A DNA stretch of 64,000 bases. Origin: Bacteroidales bacterium (lineage in GTDB: Bacteria > Bacteroidota > Bacteroidia > Bacteroidales > Muribaculaceae). Made by a program: the position numbers and the translations under genes. Of the stretch, positions 53,957 to 63,527 are shown one piece after another (the first letter of the stretch is position 1; every line of letters begins with the position of its first letter). The stretch covers positions 1 to 64,000 of the forward strand of contig CAAGDX010000025.1 of assembly GCA_900768685.1 (NCBI GenBank). The letters run 5' to 3'. A model generated the notes under the pieces. The model saw only the letters and a list, made by a program, of their open reading frames with translations, was not told the DNA's origin and made no database searches.

Positions 53957-55135
53957 TTATTCTTCTGCAAAATCTTCTGCATCATCCCAGTCTTCTTCAG
54001 TGTAGTTTTCGTCATCGTCGTAGTCAAAATCGTCGTCTTCTTCAATAGGGGTTTGCTCGAAGATGAATTCGTCTTCTTCTCGGACACGGTGGTGACCGTC
54101 GAGCGGGCGGTGAGTGATTGGGTTTACAACTATTTTGTTGCTTTCTGCGGTGATAGCAGTCCAAAGCATATCTTTGAGTTCCGTGATTCCTTGTCCTGTG
54201 ACAGCGGAAATGAAAACGGAGGGAACACCTTGCGGTAGAGTTTCGCGGATAGCTTCCATGAGTTCCTCGTCCAACATATCGCTTTTGGAAACGGCAAGCA
54301 GGCGAGGTTTGTCCATGAGTTGAGGATTAAATCGAGCAAGTTCGTTGAGAAGAATTTCATAGTCTGCGGCAATATCGTTTGAATCTGCCGGCACCATGAA
54401 AAGGAGTACGGCATTACGCTCTATGTGACGCAGAAAACGCAGTCCGAGTCCTTTGCCGTCGCTTGCACCCTCAATTATTCCCGGAATGTCTGCCATAACG
54501 AAAGAACGACTGTCGCGGTAACTTACTATTCCGAGTTGTGGCTCCATAGTGGTGAAGGGATAGTCTGCAATTTTGGGGCGAGCAGCGGAAACAGCAGAGA
54601 GAAGCGTGGATTTACCTGCGTTTGGAAAGCCGACAAGTCCCACGTCTGCAAGGAGTTTGAGTTCCAGAATAATACTTTTTTCAATAGCCGGTTCACCGGG
54701 TTGTGCATAGCGAGGAGTGCGGTTTGTGGCAGACTTGAAGTGCCAGTTGCCCAGTCCGCCTTTACCACCTTTGAGGAGTTTTATTTCCTCGTTGTGTTCA
54801 GTAACTTCGCAGAGGTATTCGCCTGTTTCAGAGTCGAAAACCACTGTTCCGCAGGGTACTTCCACCACAACGTCTTCACCGTCTTTGCCAAAACTTCTGC
54901 CGCCGCTACCACTCTCGCCGTTTCCGGCAAAAATGTGTCGGCGAAATTTCAGTGGCAAAAGAGTCCACATATTCATGTTGCCTTTGAGGATAATATGTCC
55001 TCCACGTCCGCCGTCGCCACCGTCTGGACCACCTTTGGGCACATATTTGGCACGGTAAAAATGACGTGAACCTGCACCGCCTTTTCCTGAGCGGCAAAGT
55101 ATTTTTACGTAGTCTATAAAGTTTGAATCTGCCAT
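53957..55135 (-). CDS. obgE: Obg/CgtA family GTPase
   Basis: 392 residues. N-terminal Obg domain (about 1-160) rich in Gly (GGAGSRHFYR, GPDGGDGGRGG), then a G domain with GFPNAGKSTLL, DIPGIIEGASDGKGLG and an NKxD-type SKSD. C-terminus is a very acidic tail (DDFDYDDDENYTEEDWDD) instead of an OCT domain. Functions in 50S maturation. 13 bp after the nucleotidyltransferase gene, in the same run. Confidence 0.96.
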   Translation of the reverse strand: MADSNFIDYVKILCRSGKGGAGSRHFYRAKYVPKGGPDGGDGGRGGHIILKGNMNMWTLLPLKFRRHIFAGNGESGSGGRSFGKDGEDVVVEVPCGTVVFDSETGEYLCEVTEHNEEIKLLKGGKGGLGNWHFKSATNRTPRYAQPGEPAIEKSIILELKLLADVGLVGFPNAGKSTLLSAVSAARPKIADYPFTTMEPQLGIVSYRDSRSFVMADIPGIIEGASDGKGLGLRFLRHIERNAVLLFMVPADSNDIAADYEILLNELARFNPQLMDKPRLLAVSKSDMLDEELMEAIRETLPQGVPSVFISAVTGQGITELKDMLWTAITAESNKIVVNPITHRPLDGHHRVREEDEFIFEQTPIEEDDDFDYDDDENYTEEDWDDAEDFAEE

Positions 55136-55148
55136 TGTTGTATAAATT

Positions 55149-56213
55149 TTAGAGCGACAGGTTTTTTAGATGCTGCATAAGTTCTTGAGCATGAGCGAAA
55201 TCTGCAGGAGTGCCTATATCAATCCAAGTTCCCGTGATAGGGTAATACACCACTTTGTAATTGTCGCGGATAGCGTCTTCAATCAGTGTGGTGGCGTCTG
55301 TAGGACTGTTTTTGGGCAGTTGTCGCAAAAGGTTATTGGAAATAATGTAAATGCCGGCATTAGCATAGTAAGAGTAGATAGGCTTTTCCTCCAGCCCCGT
55401 GATACTGCTGCCTTCAGTGGTTAGAATGGCAAAAGGCACAGATACGGTGTAGGGAATAGCAGCTACGGTAATGTCTGCATTTTCAGATATATGTTTGATA
55501 TACATATCTTCAAAGGAAACGGAGGTGAGCAAATCCGAGTTCATCACCAGTGTGTTACCGTCTTTTTTCAGGTTCACGAGTGATGCGGCTCCGATAGTGC
55601 CCATAGGCTTATCTTCCGTGATACATTTTACACTTATGCCTGCCACGGGCTTTTCAAAATGAGCATAGATTTTTTCAGCCAGATACCGAGTGGCTACGGT
55701 TACATTTTTAATACCTACGGCGGCAAGTGCTTCAATGTTGTAGTCGATAATAGGTTTTCCGCTTATCTCGAGGAGTGGTTTGGGAGTAGTGAGAGTGAGC
55801 GGACGGAGTCTTTCGCCTTTTCCGCCTGCCATAAGGATAGCGTCAAGAGGCAAGATGGTGTTTGTTTTCTTCAGGTTGTGAATACATCGGATAGTGCCGT
55901 CGCTGTTCAGGTGTGGGAGAAGGGTTATACCTTTACGGCGATATTCGCGAACCTGTGCCACGTCAATGTCGTCGCCCTGCAAAGCACAGAAATTGCGGTT
56001 CATGGCAGCGGTGACGTGCTCATTTACACTTTCACCTCGGAGAAGGGCACGGCGGATGTCACCGTCGGTGAGAGTGCCTTGGAGTTTGCCGTTATCGTCT
56101 GTCACGAGGAGCGTCATCACTCCACCGGAGAGAGCGTTCAGACTGGAGAGAGCATCCAAGATAGTGGCTTTTGAAGATATCACATGCAAGTTTTCAGTCA
56201 TTGTGGAGTTCAA
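55149..56213 (-). CDS. Sugar nucleotidyltransferase with N-terminal CBS pair
   Basis: 354 residues. Two CBS motifs (about 1-115) precede a nucleotidyltransferase fold beginning ILMAGGKGERLRPLT, with DLLTS and GIYII blocks. This fusion is that of PtmE/LegE-type GlcN-1-P guanylyltransferases of the legionaminic acid pathway. The two following genes (transcribed first) support the link. An ordinary mannose-1-P or GlcNAc-1-P nucleotidyltransferase is the alternative. Confidence 0.83.
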   Translation of the reverse strand: MNSTMTENLHVISSKATILDALSSLNALSGGVMTLLVTDDNGKLQGTLTDGDIRRALLRGESVNEHVTAAMNRNFCALQGDDIDVAQVREYRRKGITLLPHLNSDGTIRCIHNLKKTNTILPLDAILMAGGKGERLRPLTLTTPKPLLEISGKPIIDYNIEALAAVGIKNVTVATRYLAEKIYAHFEKPVAGISVKCITEDKPMGTIGAASLVNLKKDGNTLVMNSDLLTSVSFEDMYIKHISENADITVAAIPYTVSVPFAILTTEGSSITGLEEKPIYSYYANAGIYIISNNLLRQLPKNSPTDATTLIEDAIRDNYKVVYYPITGTWIDIGTPADFAHAQELMQHLKNLSL

Positions 56214-56233
56214 ATGTCTGTAAAAATAGTTTC

Positions 56234-56929
56234 TTATTTATTTTGTTTGAAGATTATTTCAGCGATAATCCAGTCTGTAGGCGTATCCAAATCTACGGAA
56301 CGGCTACGAGGCATTTCGTACGGCACACGGCGAGAGAATTTGCCCATAGGCATATTGCGAAGAGATTCCGGGTTTATCACATACACGGCACCGTTGTATT
56401 CCCAAGCTTTCGGTGCGTCTTGGCGGCGGGTGTAAAGTCCGTCACCCTTGGAAATGTGCAGAAAACCGCTGTCGGTGTCTTGCTCAAAGCAGTTGTAATA
56501 CGGATTGGACTGTGCTTCCACCACGGAGACCACCATATCTATATCATTTGTGTAAAGGTCAATGCAGCCTTTTATGTCTTCCGCAGTGCGGAGTGGCGAT
56601 GTTGGTTGCAAAAGGACTATAAAATCATAGTCAATACCTTGCTTGTCCGCCCAGTCCATAGCATCTATCATCACTTCACGGCTGCCGGATTTGTCTGTAG
56701 CGAGTTCTGCCGGACGCATATATTCCACTTTCAGACCTGTTTGCCGGGCAACATCTGCAATTTCCGCATCGTCTGTGGAAACTATGATGTGGCAGTCGTC
56801 TGCGAGCAGTCTTGCAGCCTCAATGGAATAGTGAATCAGCGGTTTCCCGGCAAAATCCTTGATGTTTTTGCGAGGAATACCTTTGCTGCCACCGCGAGCA
56901 GGAATTATGTAAAGTGCTTTTTTCGTCAT
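56234..56929 (-). CDS. CMP-nonulosonate (legionaminate/neuraminate) cytidylyltransferase
   Basis: 231 residues. ALYIIPARGGSKGIPRKNI at the N-terminus and LLQPTSPLRTAEDI are the CMP-sialate synthetase hallmarks. Activates a nine-carbon acid sugar with CTP. Overlaps the NeuC/LegG gene (ATGA, 56926-56929), so the two are coupled. Confidence 0.9.
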   Translation of the reverse strand: MTKKALYIIPARGGSKGIPRKNIKDFAGKPLIHYSIEAARLLADDCHIIVSTDDAEIADVARQTGLKVEYMRPAELATDKSGSREVMIDAMDWADKQGIDYDFIVLLQPTSPLRTAEDIKGCIDLYTNDIDMVVSVVEAQSNPYYNCFEQDTDSGFLHISKGDGLYTRRQDAPKAWEYNGAVYVINPESLRNMPMGKFSRRVPYEMPRSRSVDLDTPTDWIIAEIIFKQNK

Positions 56930-58089
56930 AGTATGGTGGAATGGGGGATGTCAAAGAATTTTTTAGTTTTGAGTTTGGAAAAATCGGCGCTCAGAATTGC
57001 TGAAGTGATTTTGCCGAGCGTGTCAGGCTGATAATAAGGGTTTTCCGCTGTGCGAGCCAACTCCTGACCTTCCGGAGAGAGAGCATAGCGGATAGCGGCA
57101 CTTATTTCAGCAGCACTGTTTCCGCAGTTTATTACGGATTTTGATGCCAATCTGCCTTTCTGGCGGATACCGATGTTTACCGTAGGAATCCGCATTGACG
57201 GCACTTCCACAATTCCGCTGGAAGAGTTACCCACCACAGCACCAACGAATTTGAGTGCGGAGAGGTAACGGAGTCTGCCAAGTGAAGGAATGATTTTCAC
57301 TTTTTCCGTGCGAGAAGCGGCATAATCCTCTATCAACTTGATGATTTCAGCACCGCGAGCGTCATTGTTCGGGTATGTGATGATGGCATTTCCCTTGTGG
57401 GCATCAAGAGCCTTGAACAGTTCCGCCATTATTTCCGCAGAAGGAGTTGAGTCCATAGTTGTGGGGTGCATGGTCACGAGGAGAGTGTCTTTGCCAATAG
57501 CGAAATCTATGCTTTTTTCAAGTTCCGCTTTGGAAAGCAATTTGGTTTGCAAAATATTGTAAACGCCTATAGCACCGGTGTTTATCACGTTGTTCGGCAA
57601 CTCACCCATGGCAATTACTCTTTGGCGATATTCTTCCGTGGCAGTGAGGTGGAGAGCGGAAAGTTTGGTGATAGCGTGGCGGATAGAATCGTCTATTGCA
57701 CCTTCAGAGATTTCGCCCCCGGCAATATGCACGATAGGAATATGGAGAATTGTGGCAGCGGAAGCAGTGGCGAGCATTTCGTACCTGTCGCCTAAAATCA
57801 CTATGCAGTCCGGTTTTATCTCAGCAAGAGCGTCTGCCATTCCGTCCAGGCACATAGCCATACTTTTTGCCGTTTCAAGTTCTGAGTTTGTGTCTGCTTG
57901 CATTTTCACGCAAGCGGCAGGTTCAAAACCGTCTGCAATTATTTCGGCAATGGTGTTGCCGAACTTTGGTTCCAGGTGCATATTTGTGGCAATAACAGCC
58001 GTATCCGCACCGTTTTGTCGGAGCGAAGAGGCAATTGGGGAGAGCAGTCCCCAGTCTGCACGAGTACCTGTTGCGATAGCAATTTTCAT
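56926..58089 (-). CDS. Hydrolysing UDP/GDP-GlcNAc-type 2-epimerase (NeuC/LegG)
   Basis: 387 residues. Begins IAIATGTRADWG and includes VILGDRYEMLATA, IVHIAGGEISEGAIDDSIRHAI and GNSSSGIVEVPS, the hydrolysing 2-epimerase signature. In legionaminic synthesis LegG acts on a GDP-sugar. Start at 58089 rather than upstream Met codons, because the -7 box TAATTTTG (minus strand, 58105-58098) lies between them. Divergent from ispD, with near-leaderless starts. Confidence 0.9.
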   Translation of the reverse strand: MKIAIATGTRADWGLLSPIASSLRQNGADTAVIATNMHLEPKFGNTIAEIIADGFEPAACVKMQADTNSELETAKSMAMCLDGMADALAEIKPDCIVILGDRYEMLATASAATILHIPIVHIAGGEISEGAIDDSIRHAITKLSALHLTATEEYRQRVIAMGELPNNVINTGAIGVYNILQTKLLSKAELEKSIDFAIGKDTLLVTMHPTTMDSTPSAEIMAELFKALDAHKGNAIITYPNNDARGAEIIKLIEDYAASRTEKVKIIPSLGRLRYLSALKFVGAVVGNSSSGIVEVPSMRIPTVNIGIRQKGRLASKSVINCGNSAAEISAAIRYALSPEGQELARTAENPYYQPDTLGKITSAILSADFSKLKTKKFFDIPHSTIL

Positions 58090-58097
58090 ATTTTCTG

Positions 58098-58147
58098 CAA
58101 AATTACTCATTTTTTGTAGCAGGTACAATTAAAATTCCGTAAATTTG
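58098..58147. promoter_or_regulatory. Divergent near-leaderless promoters, NeuC-like and ispD
   Basis: TAATTTTG on the minus strand (58105-58098) is 9 bp from the NeuC-like ATG; TAAATTTG on the plus strand (58140-58147) is 7 bp from the ispD ATG. Given Bacteroidota -7 spacing, both transcripts would start within a few bases of their ATG. Confidence 0.55.
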
Positions 58148-58153
58148 CAGTGT

Positions 58154-58831
58154 ATGAAAAAAATAGTGGCAATAATTTTGGCAGCCGGCAGCGGCACGCG
58201 ATGTAACACGGAAATCCCCAAGCAGTATGTTTCCGTGGCAGGTCGTCCTGTGGTGATGTGGAGCATAGATGCTTTCCGCAGTGCAGTGAAAGATGTTGAA
58301 ACCATAATGGTGATAAACCGGGAAACGGAAACATTGTGGCGCGATTTATGCCGCAAATATGATTTTATGTCGCCGAAATTGGTGTATGGCGGTGCAACAC
58401 GTTGGGAATCAGTGAAAAATGCCATTACGTCCATTGCGGATTGCAAGGATGTGACGGTGCTTATACATGATGGTGCACGTCCTGCAGTTGATGCGGAAAC
58501 GATATCAAACGTAATCCACATGGCGGAGGTTCATGATGGTGCAATCCCTGCTGTTGCAGTTACGGATTCGCTCCGTATGACAAAAGCGGATGGCAGCAGC
58601 GTGGCTGTGGACCGCAGTCTTTATCGTGCCGTGCAAACGCCTCAGGGTTTTCCTCTGGACAAACTCGCCCGGGCATACGATTTGCCTTATCGCAGCGATT
58701 TTACTGACGATGCCTCAGTGATGGAAGCCGCAGGTTTTTCAGACTTAGTGCTTGTAGAAGGGTCTCGGAATAATATTAAACTGACCTACGCTGCAGACCT
58801 TGTCATATTGGAACATGTGTTGAAAAAATGA
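58154..58831 (+). CDS. ispD: 2-C-methyl-D-erythritol 4-phosphate cytidylyltransferase
   Basis: 225 residues, MEP isoprenoid pathway. IILAAGSGTRCNTEIPKQY at the N-terminus binds CTP; VTVLIHDGARPAV and AVQTPQGFP are further family marks. The ATG at 58154 is chosen over the in-frame TTG at 58145, which is inside the promoter. Its stop overlaps the recG start (ATGA at 58828-58831). Confidence 0.94.
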   Translation: MKKIVAIILAAGSGTRCNTEIPKQYVSVAGRPVVMWSIDAFRSAVKDVETIMVINRETETLWRDLCRKYDFMSPKLVYGGATRWESVKNAITSIADCKDVTVLIHDGARPAVDAETISNVIHMAEVHDGAIPAVAVTDSLRMTKADGSSVAVDRSLYRAVQTPQGFPLDKLARAYDLPYRSDFTDDASVMEAAGFSDLVLVEGSRNNIKLTYAADLVILEHVLKK

Positions 58832-60918
58832 ATTCTCTGCGGAAAATAGACATAAAATACCTCAAAGGCGTTGGTCCCAAGCGAGCCGAGTTGCTGAACA
58901 AGGAACTTGGCATAAAAACGTTTTACGACTTGCTCCACCATTTTCCGTCACATTACATAGACCGCTCTTCCATATATAAAATATCAGACTTAAACGGCGA
59001 TATGCCATACGTTCAGTTACGCGGCAGATTCGTGTCGTTCAACACTGTTGGCGAGGGTGCCAGGGCAAGGCTCGTGGCGGCTTTCAGCGATGGAACGGGA
59101 CTGATGGAAGTGGTGTGGTTTAATAGCATAAAGAAAATAAAACAGGCGTATCTCGTTGGAAATGAATACATTCTCTTTGGGAAACCTTCTGTTTTCAACG
59201 GTCGCTGGAATATAGTTCACCCGGAGGTGGATAATGTGGAGTCCGTATCTGCCGCACAGGGTCTTCGCGGCATTTATCCGCTTACGGAAAAACTTCGCAA
59301 CTCCGGCATAACGTCACGAACTATTTTCACGCTTGTGCAAACGGCTATTGCCGGAATAAAAACATTTAAAGAAACGCTGCCGGAGGAAGTGGTTGCGTCA
59401 CTGCGACTTATGCCTATAGCGGAGGCAGTGAAAATGATACACTGTCCGCAAAATAATGACGATTTACAGCGTGCAAGATTCCGTTTTAAGTTTGAAGAAC
59501 TGTTTTATCTGCAACTCAATATTCGCCGTTTCAGTCGCAAAAGGACGGAAACGATTTCCGGTTTCAAATTTGTGCATATAGGTCACTATTTTAATACGTT
59601 TTATAAAACTCAACTTCCATTTCCGCTCACGGGAGCACAAAAACGTGTTATCAAGGAAATACGAGCCGATATGGGTAGCGGAAGGCAGATGAACAGGCTT
59701 CTCCAAGGGGATGTGGGTAGCGGCAAAACTCTCGTGGCACTGCTTTGTATGCTCATAGCACTGGACAATAATGTGCAGGCTTGCCTCATGGCACCAACGG
59801 AAATCCTTGCTACACAGCATTTTCAGACTATTTCCGAACTTGCAGCACCTATTGGCATAAACGTGAAACTCCTCACCGGTTCCACACCCAAAAAACAGCG
59901 TGACATCATAAATGAACAACTACAGGACGGCTCGCTACATATCCTCATAGGCACTCATGCCGTGATTGAGGACAATGTGGTGTTTAAGAACCTGGGCTTT
60001 TGCGTGATAGACGAGCAACATCGCTTCGGAGTGGTGCAACGCTCCAGGTTGTGGCAGAAAAACGTGATTCCACCGCACATCTTGGTGATGACAGCCACAC
60101 CTATCCCGCGAACACTTGCCATGACCGTTTACGGCGACCTTGACGTTTCCGTGATAGACGAGATGCCACCGGGCAGAAAGCCTGTGGAGACGCTTTTGCG
60201 GTATGAGGAACAGCGATTTAAGGTTTATCAGGCTATAGGTCAGCGTCTTCGTCAGGGTAGGCAGGTTTATATAGTCTATCCTCTCATAGCGGAGAATGAA
60301 AAGTTGGACTTGAAGTGCCTGGAAGAAGGCTATGAGACTATTCGTGAGACGTTTAGCAACTATAAAGTGGCATACGTGCATGGGAAAATGAAACCTGCTG
60401 AAAAAGACTATCAGATGAGCCTTTTTGCTTCCGGGGAAGCACAAATTTTAGTGGCAACAACGGTGATAGAAGTGGGAGTGAACGTGCCCAATGCCACGGT
60501 TATGTTGATAGAAAATGCAGAGCGATTCGGACTTTCTCAACTCCACCAGTTGCGAGGCAGAGTAGGGCGAGGTGGAGGACAAAGTTACTGCATACTTATG
60601 TCCAAGCCTAATATTTCCAAAATCACCCGACAGAGACTCGAGATAATGACCACTACCACAGACGGCTTTATAGTTGCGGAAGCAGACTTGAAGATGCGAG
60701 GTCCCGGCGATATCGAGGGAACAATGCAGAGTGGTATTGCTTTTGACTTGAAGATTGCAAACCTGGCGCAAGACGGACAAATAGTTCAAATTGCACATAA
60801 CACTGCAGAGGCTATCCTGGACCGTGACCCGGATTTGTCACAGCCAAATCACAAAATTCTTGCAGAAACGCTTACTCTCCTTTTTGACAGAAAAATAGAC
60901 CTGAGCAGGATAAGTTGA
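58828..60918 (+). CDS. recG: ATP-dependent DNA helicase RecG
   Basis: 696 residues. N-terminal wedge (IDIKYLKGVGPKRAELLNKELGIKT), helicase domains with Walker A QGDVGSGKTL, DEQHRFGV (DExH), TATPIPRTLAMT, LVATTVIEVGVNVPN and QLRGRVGRG. Remodels stalled forks and Holliday junctions. Coupled with ispD. Confidence 0.97.
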   Translation: MNSLRKIDIKYLKGVGPKRAELLNKELGIKTFYDLLHHFPSHYIDRSSIYKISDLNGDMPYVQLRGRFVSFNTVGEGARARLVAAFSDGTGLMEVVWFNSIKKIKQAYLVGNEYILFGKPSVFNGRWNIVHPEVDNVESVSAAQGLRGIYPLTEKLRNSGITSRTIFTLVQTAIAGIKTFKETLPEEVVASLRLMPIAEAVKMIHCPQNNDDLQRARFRFKFEELFYLQLNIRRFSRKRTETISGFKFVHIGHYFNTFYKTQLPFPLTGAQKRVIKEIRADMGSGRQMNRLLQGDVGSGKTLVALLCMLIALDNNVQACLMAPTEILATQHFQTISELAAPIGINVKLLTGSTPKKQRDIINEQLQDGSLHILIGTHAVIEDNVVFKNLGFCVIDEQHRFGVVQRSRLWQKNVIPPHILVMTATPIPRTLAMTVYGDLDVSVIDEMPPGRKPVETLLRYEEQRFKVYQAIGQRLRQGRQVYIVYPLIAENEKLDLKCLEEGYETIRETFSNYKVAYVHGKMKPAEKDYQMSLFASGEAQILVATTVIEVGVNVPNATVMLIENAERFGLSQLHQLRGRVGRGGGQSYCILMSKPNISKITRQRLEIMTTTTDGFIVAEADLKMRGPGDIEGTMQSGIAFDLKIANLAQDGQIVQIAHNTAEAILDRDPDLSQPNHKILAETLTLLFDRKIDLSRIS

Positions 60919-61024
60919 GGCTTATAGTTGCCAAATTAGCAAAAAAGTAATAAAATTTGGTGTAATAGTAGAAAAAGACAAAAAGTTTTTCAGAATAATT
61001 ATATAAAAATACAAAATTTAGTAG

Positions 61025-61032
61025 TAAATTTG
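61025..61032 (+). promoter_or_regulatory. -7 box before argR
   Basis: TAAATTTG, 85 bp before the argR start, in a gene-free AT-rich 198-bp gap. No clear ARG box is recognised by eye. Confidence 0.45.
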
Positions 61033-61116
61033 CAAAAACTTACCACACCGAAAAAAGACCAACCAATATAAATAGTAAACTAAAAAATAACTAATATATC
61101 TAAAAACATTGCTCTT

Positions 61117-61644
61117 ATGAAAAACAGAAAATCACGTATCGCTGTCATTACCGAGATTCTTGATAAACACGTTATCAGAAGCCAGGAGGATATTCTTCGC
61201 AGACTTCAAGAACGAGGAATTAACGTAACACAAGCAACTCTCTCTCGCGACCTTAAAAAATTGCGCGCGAGCAAAACTACAGACGGTAACGGGCTTTACA
61301 GATACATAATCCTCGAGCCGGAACAAATGAACGAAGTGAACGAACTCTCCGATGTGCCTGTACTCATGGCAAGCCAGAGAGAAAAGTTCTCAAATGCAGT
61401 GCTGTCTTGTGCCATTTCAAACAATATCGTGGTGATAAAGACACGAAATGGCTATGCAAGCGGCTTTGCATACGATATTGATACTCTACGCTCTCCTCAC
61501 ATCCTTGGCACTGTTCCCGGTGCGGATACGGTTTTGATGGTTGTTGACGCAAAACTCAAACATGAGCAGATAGTTGAACTGCTCACGTCAATTCTGCCTC
61601 CGCAAGTGATAGAAGGGCTTGGTGACGATTGGATGTTTGCATAA
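61117..61644 (+). CDS. argR: Arginine repressor ArgR
   Basis: 175 residues, slightly longer than usual (about 150-160). N-terminal winged helix (QEDILRRLQERGINVTQATLSRDLKKL) and a C-terminal hexamerisation/arginine domain with HILGTVPGADTVLMV. Presumably controls the following arginine genes and itself. Confidence 0.94.
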   Translation: MKNRKSRIAVITEILDKHVIRSQEDILRRLQERGINVTQATLSRDLKKLRASKTTDGNGLYRYIILEPEQMNEVNELSDVPVLMASQREKFSNAVLSCAISNNIVVIKTRNGYASGFAYDIDTLRSPHILGTVPGADTVLMVVDAKLKHEQIVELLTSILPPQVIEGLGDDWMFA

Positions 61645-61707
61645 ATAGGACAAAATTATATTTACAATTTCACATTAAGATAAAAAAGATTTAGTTTTTA
61701 ACGAAAA

Positions 61708-62274
61708 ATGTCAGACTGTTCAGAAATAGAAATTTTCGTAGCCGGTGAGGAACACGTCAAATATGTTGACGAAATACTGGAAACCATCACTGCCGCAGCA
61801 AAAGTCCGCGGCACGGGTATTGCCAAGCGTTCCCCGGAATATGTTCGGCAGAAAATGCTTGAACATAAAGCAGTTGTTGCACTTTGCGGCGATGAATTTG
61901 CCGGGTTTAGTTACATTGAGTGCTGGAGCAACAAGCAGTTTGTTGCAAACTCCGGACTTATAGTTGCAAACAAGTATAGAGGAATGGGATTGTCACGACG
62001 AATAAAGGAACGAATTTTCAAGCTTTCACGTGAAATGTTCCCTAACGCAAAAATTTTCTCGCTCACTACAGGTGCAGCAGTGATGAAAATAAATTTTGAA
62101 CTCGGTTACCGTCCGGTCACTTTTGATGAGTTGACAACAGACGAAGCCTTCTGGCGCGGTTGCGAAAGTTGCGTGAATTATGATATTCTTCAGCGTAACG
62201 GCGGACATAAATGCCTCTGCACAGGTCTTTTGTATGACCCGGAGGAACCGTACCACAACACTATCATTAAATAA
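61708..62274 (+). CDS. GNAT N-acyltransferase in the arginine cluster
   Basis: 188 residues. The acetyl-CoA loop reads VANKYRGMGLSRRIKERIF. Its position between argR and argG, conserved in other Bacteroidales, suggests N-acylglutamate synthase, the missing first step of arginine synthesis; the acyl donor may be succinyl- rather than acetyl-CoA. The C-terminal GCESCVNYDILQRNGGHKCLC, with four cysteines, is unusual and might bind a metal. Confidence 0.8.
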   Translation: MSDCSEIEIFVAGEEHVKYVDEILETITAAAKVRGTGIAKRSPEYVRQKMLEHKAVVALCGDEFAGFSYIECWSNKQFVANSGLIVANKYRGMGLSRRIKERIFKLSREMFPNAKIFSLTTGAAVMKINFELGYRPVTFDELTTDEAFWRGCESCVNYDILQRNGGHKCLCTGLLYDPEEPYHNTIIK

Positions 62275-62310
62275 TCAAGTTATAAACAAACATTCATTCA
62301 CAAACCATAT

Positions 62311-63522
62311 ATGGAAAAGAAAAAAGTAGTATTGGCATTCAGCGGTGGTCTTGACACTTCTTTTGCCGTAAAATACCTCAGCGAAGACTGCGGATACGAT
62401 GTCTATACCGCTATCGCTAACACCGGCGGTTTCTCCAAGGAAGAACTCGCAAACATAGAAAAGCGTGCTTTGGCTCTCGGTGCCGTTCAACATGCTACAC
62501 TTGATATCACTCAGGAATACTATAATCGCAGCATAAAATACATGATTTTCGGAAATGTGCTCCGCAACGGCACTTATCCTATTTCCGTCAGTTCCGAACG
62601 TATTTTCCAAGCAATTGCGATTATCGAGTACGCAAAAAGAATTGGAGCTCACTGCGTGGCTCACGGCAGCACAAGTGCAGGTAACGACCAGATTCGCTTT
62701 GACCTCACTTTCCAAATTCTGGCTCCGGAAATTGAAATCATCACTCCTACCCGTGACATGAACCTCACTCGCGAGTACGAAATAGAGTACCTCAAACAGC
62801 ATGGCTATGAGGCTGACTTCACAAAACTTGAGTATTCTATCAATAAAGGTCTTTGGGGTACAAGCGTAGGTGGCAAGGAAACTCTCAAGAGTAACCTTAC
62901 TCTGCCGGAAGAGGCTTATCCAACTCAGATGACTGCAAAGGAAGATGCTCAAATTACCATTGATTTCGAGCAGGGCGAAATTTCTGCTATAAACGGCACT
63001 AAATACGATGACAAAGTGGCTGCTATCCAGGCACTTGAAGCACTTGTGGCTCCATACGCCCTCGGACGTGATATGCACATCGGCGACACTATTATCGGTA
63101 TTAAGGGTCGTGTGGGCTTTGAAGCCGGTGCACCGTTGCTGATTATTGCGGCACACAAAATGCTGGAAAAGCACACTCTCACAAAGTGGCAACAGTACTG
63201 GAAAGACCAACTCGGAAACTGGTATGGAATGTTCCTCCACGAAGCACAGTACCTGGAACCGGTGATGCGTGAAATAGAGGCATATCTGGAAAAGTCACAG
63301 CGTAATGTTACAGGTCGCGTGATTGTGAACCTTATGCCATACAGATACGTTTTAGTGGGTGTGGAAAGTGATTATGACCTGATGAAAACAGACTTCGGTG
63401 AATATGGCGAACTTAGCCGTGCTTGGACTGCAGACGACATCAAGGGCTTCACCACTATCCTCGGAAACCAGATGAAAATATATCACAGTGTGCTGAAACG
63501 TAACGATAAATCAGACTTTTAA
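62311..63522 (+). CDS. argG: Argininosuccinate synthase
   Basis: 403 residues. ATP-PPase loop AFSGGLDTSF at the N-terminus, VAHGSTSAGNDQIRF for citrulline/aspartate, and HIGDTIIGIKGRVGFEAG later. Joins citrulline and aspartate. 36 bp after the GNAT gene and 5 bp before argC. Confidence 0.97.
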   Translation: MEKKKVVLAFSGGLDTSFAVKYLSEDCGYDVYTAIANTGGFSKEELANIEKRALALGAVQHATLDITQEYYNRSIKYMIFGNVLRNGTYPISVSSERIFQAIAIIEYAKRIGAHCVAHGSTSAGNDQIRFDLTFQILAPEIEIITPTRDMNLTREYEIEYLKQHGYEADFTKLEYSINKGLWGTSVGGKETLKSNLTLPEEAYPTQMTAKEDAQITIDFEQGEISAINGTKYDDKVAAIQALEALVAPYALGRDMHIGDTIIGIKGRVGFEAGAPLLIIAAHKMLEKHTLTKWQQYWKDQLGNWYGMFLHEAQYLEPVMREIEAYLEKSQRNVTGRVIVNLMPYRYVLVGVESDYDLMKTDFGEYGELSRAWTADDIKGFTTILGNQMKIYHSVLKRNDKSDF

Positions 63523-63527
63523 CCATT

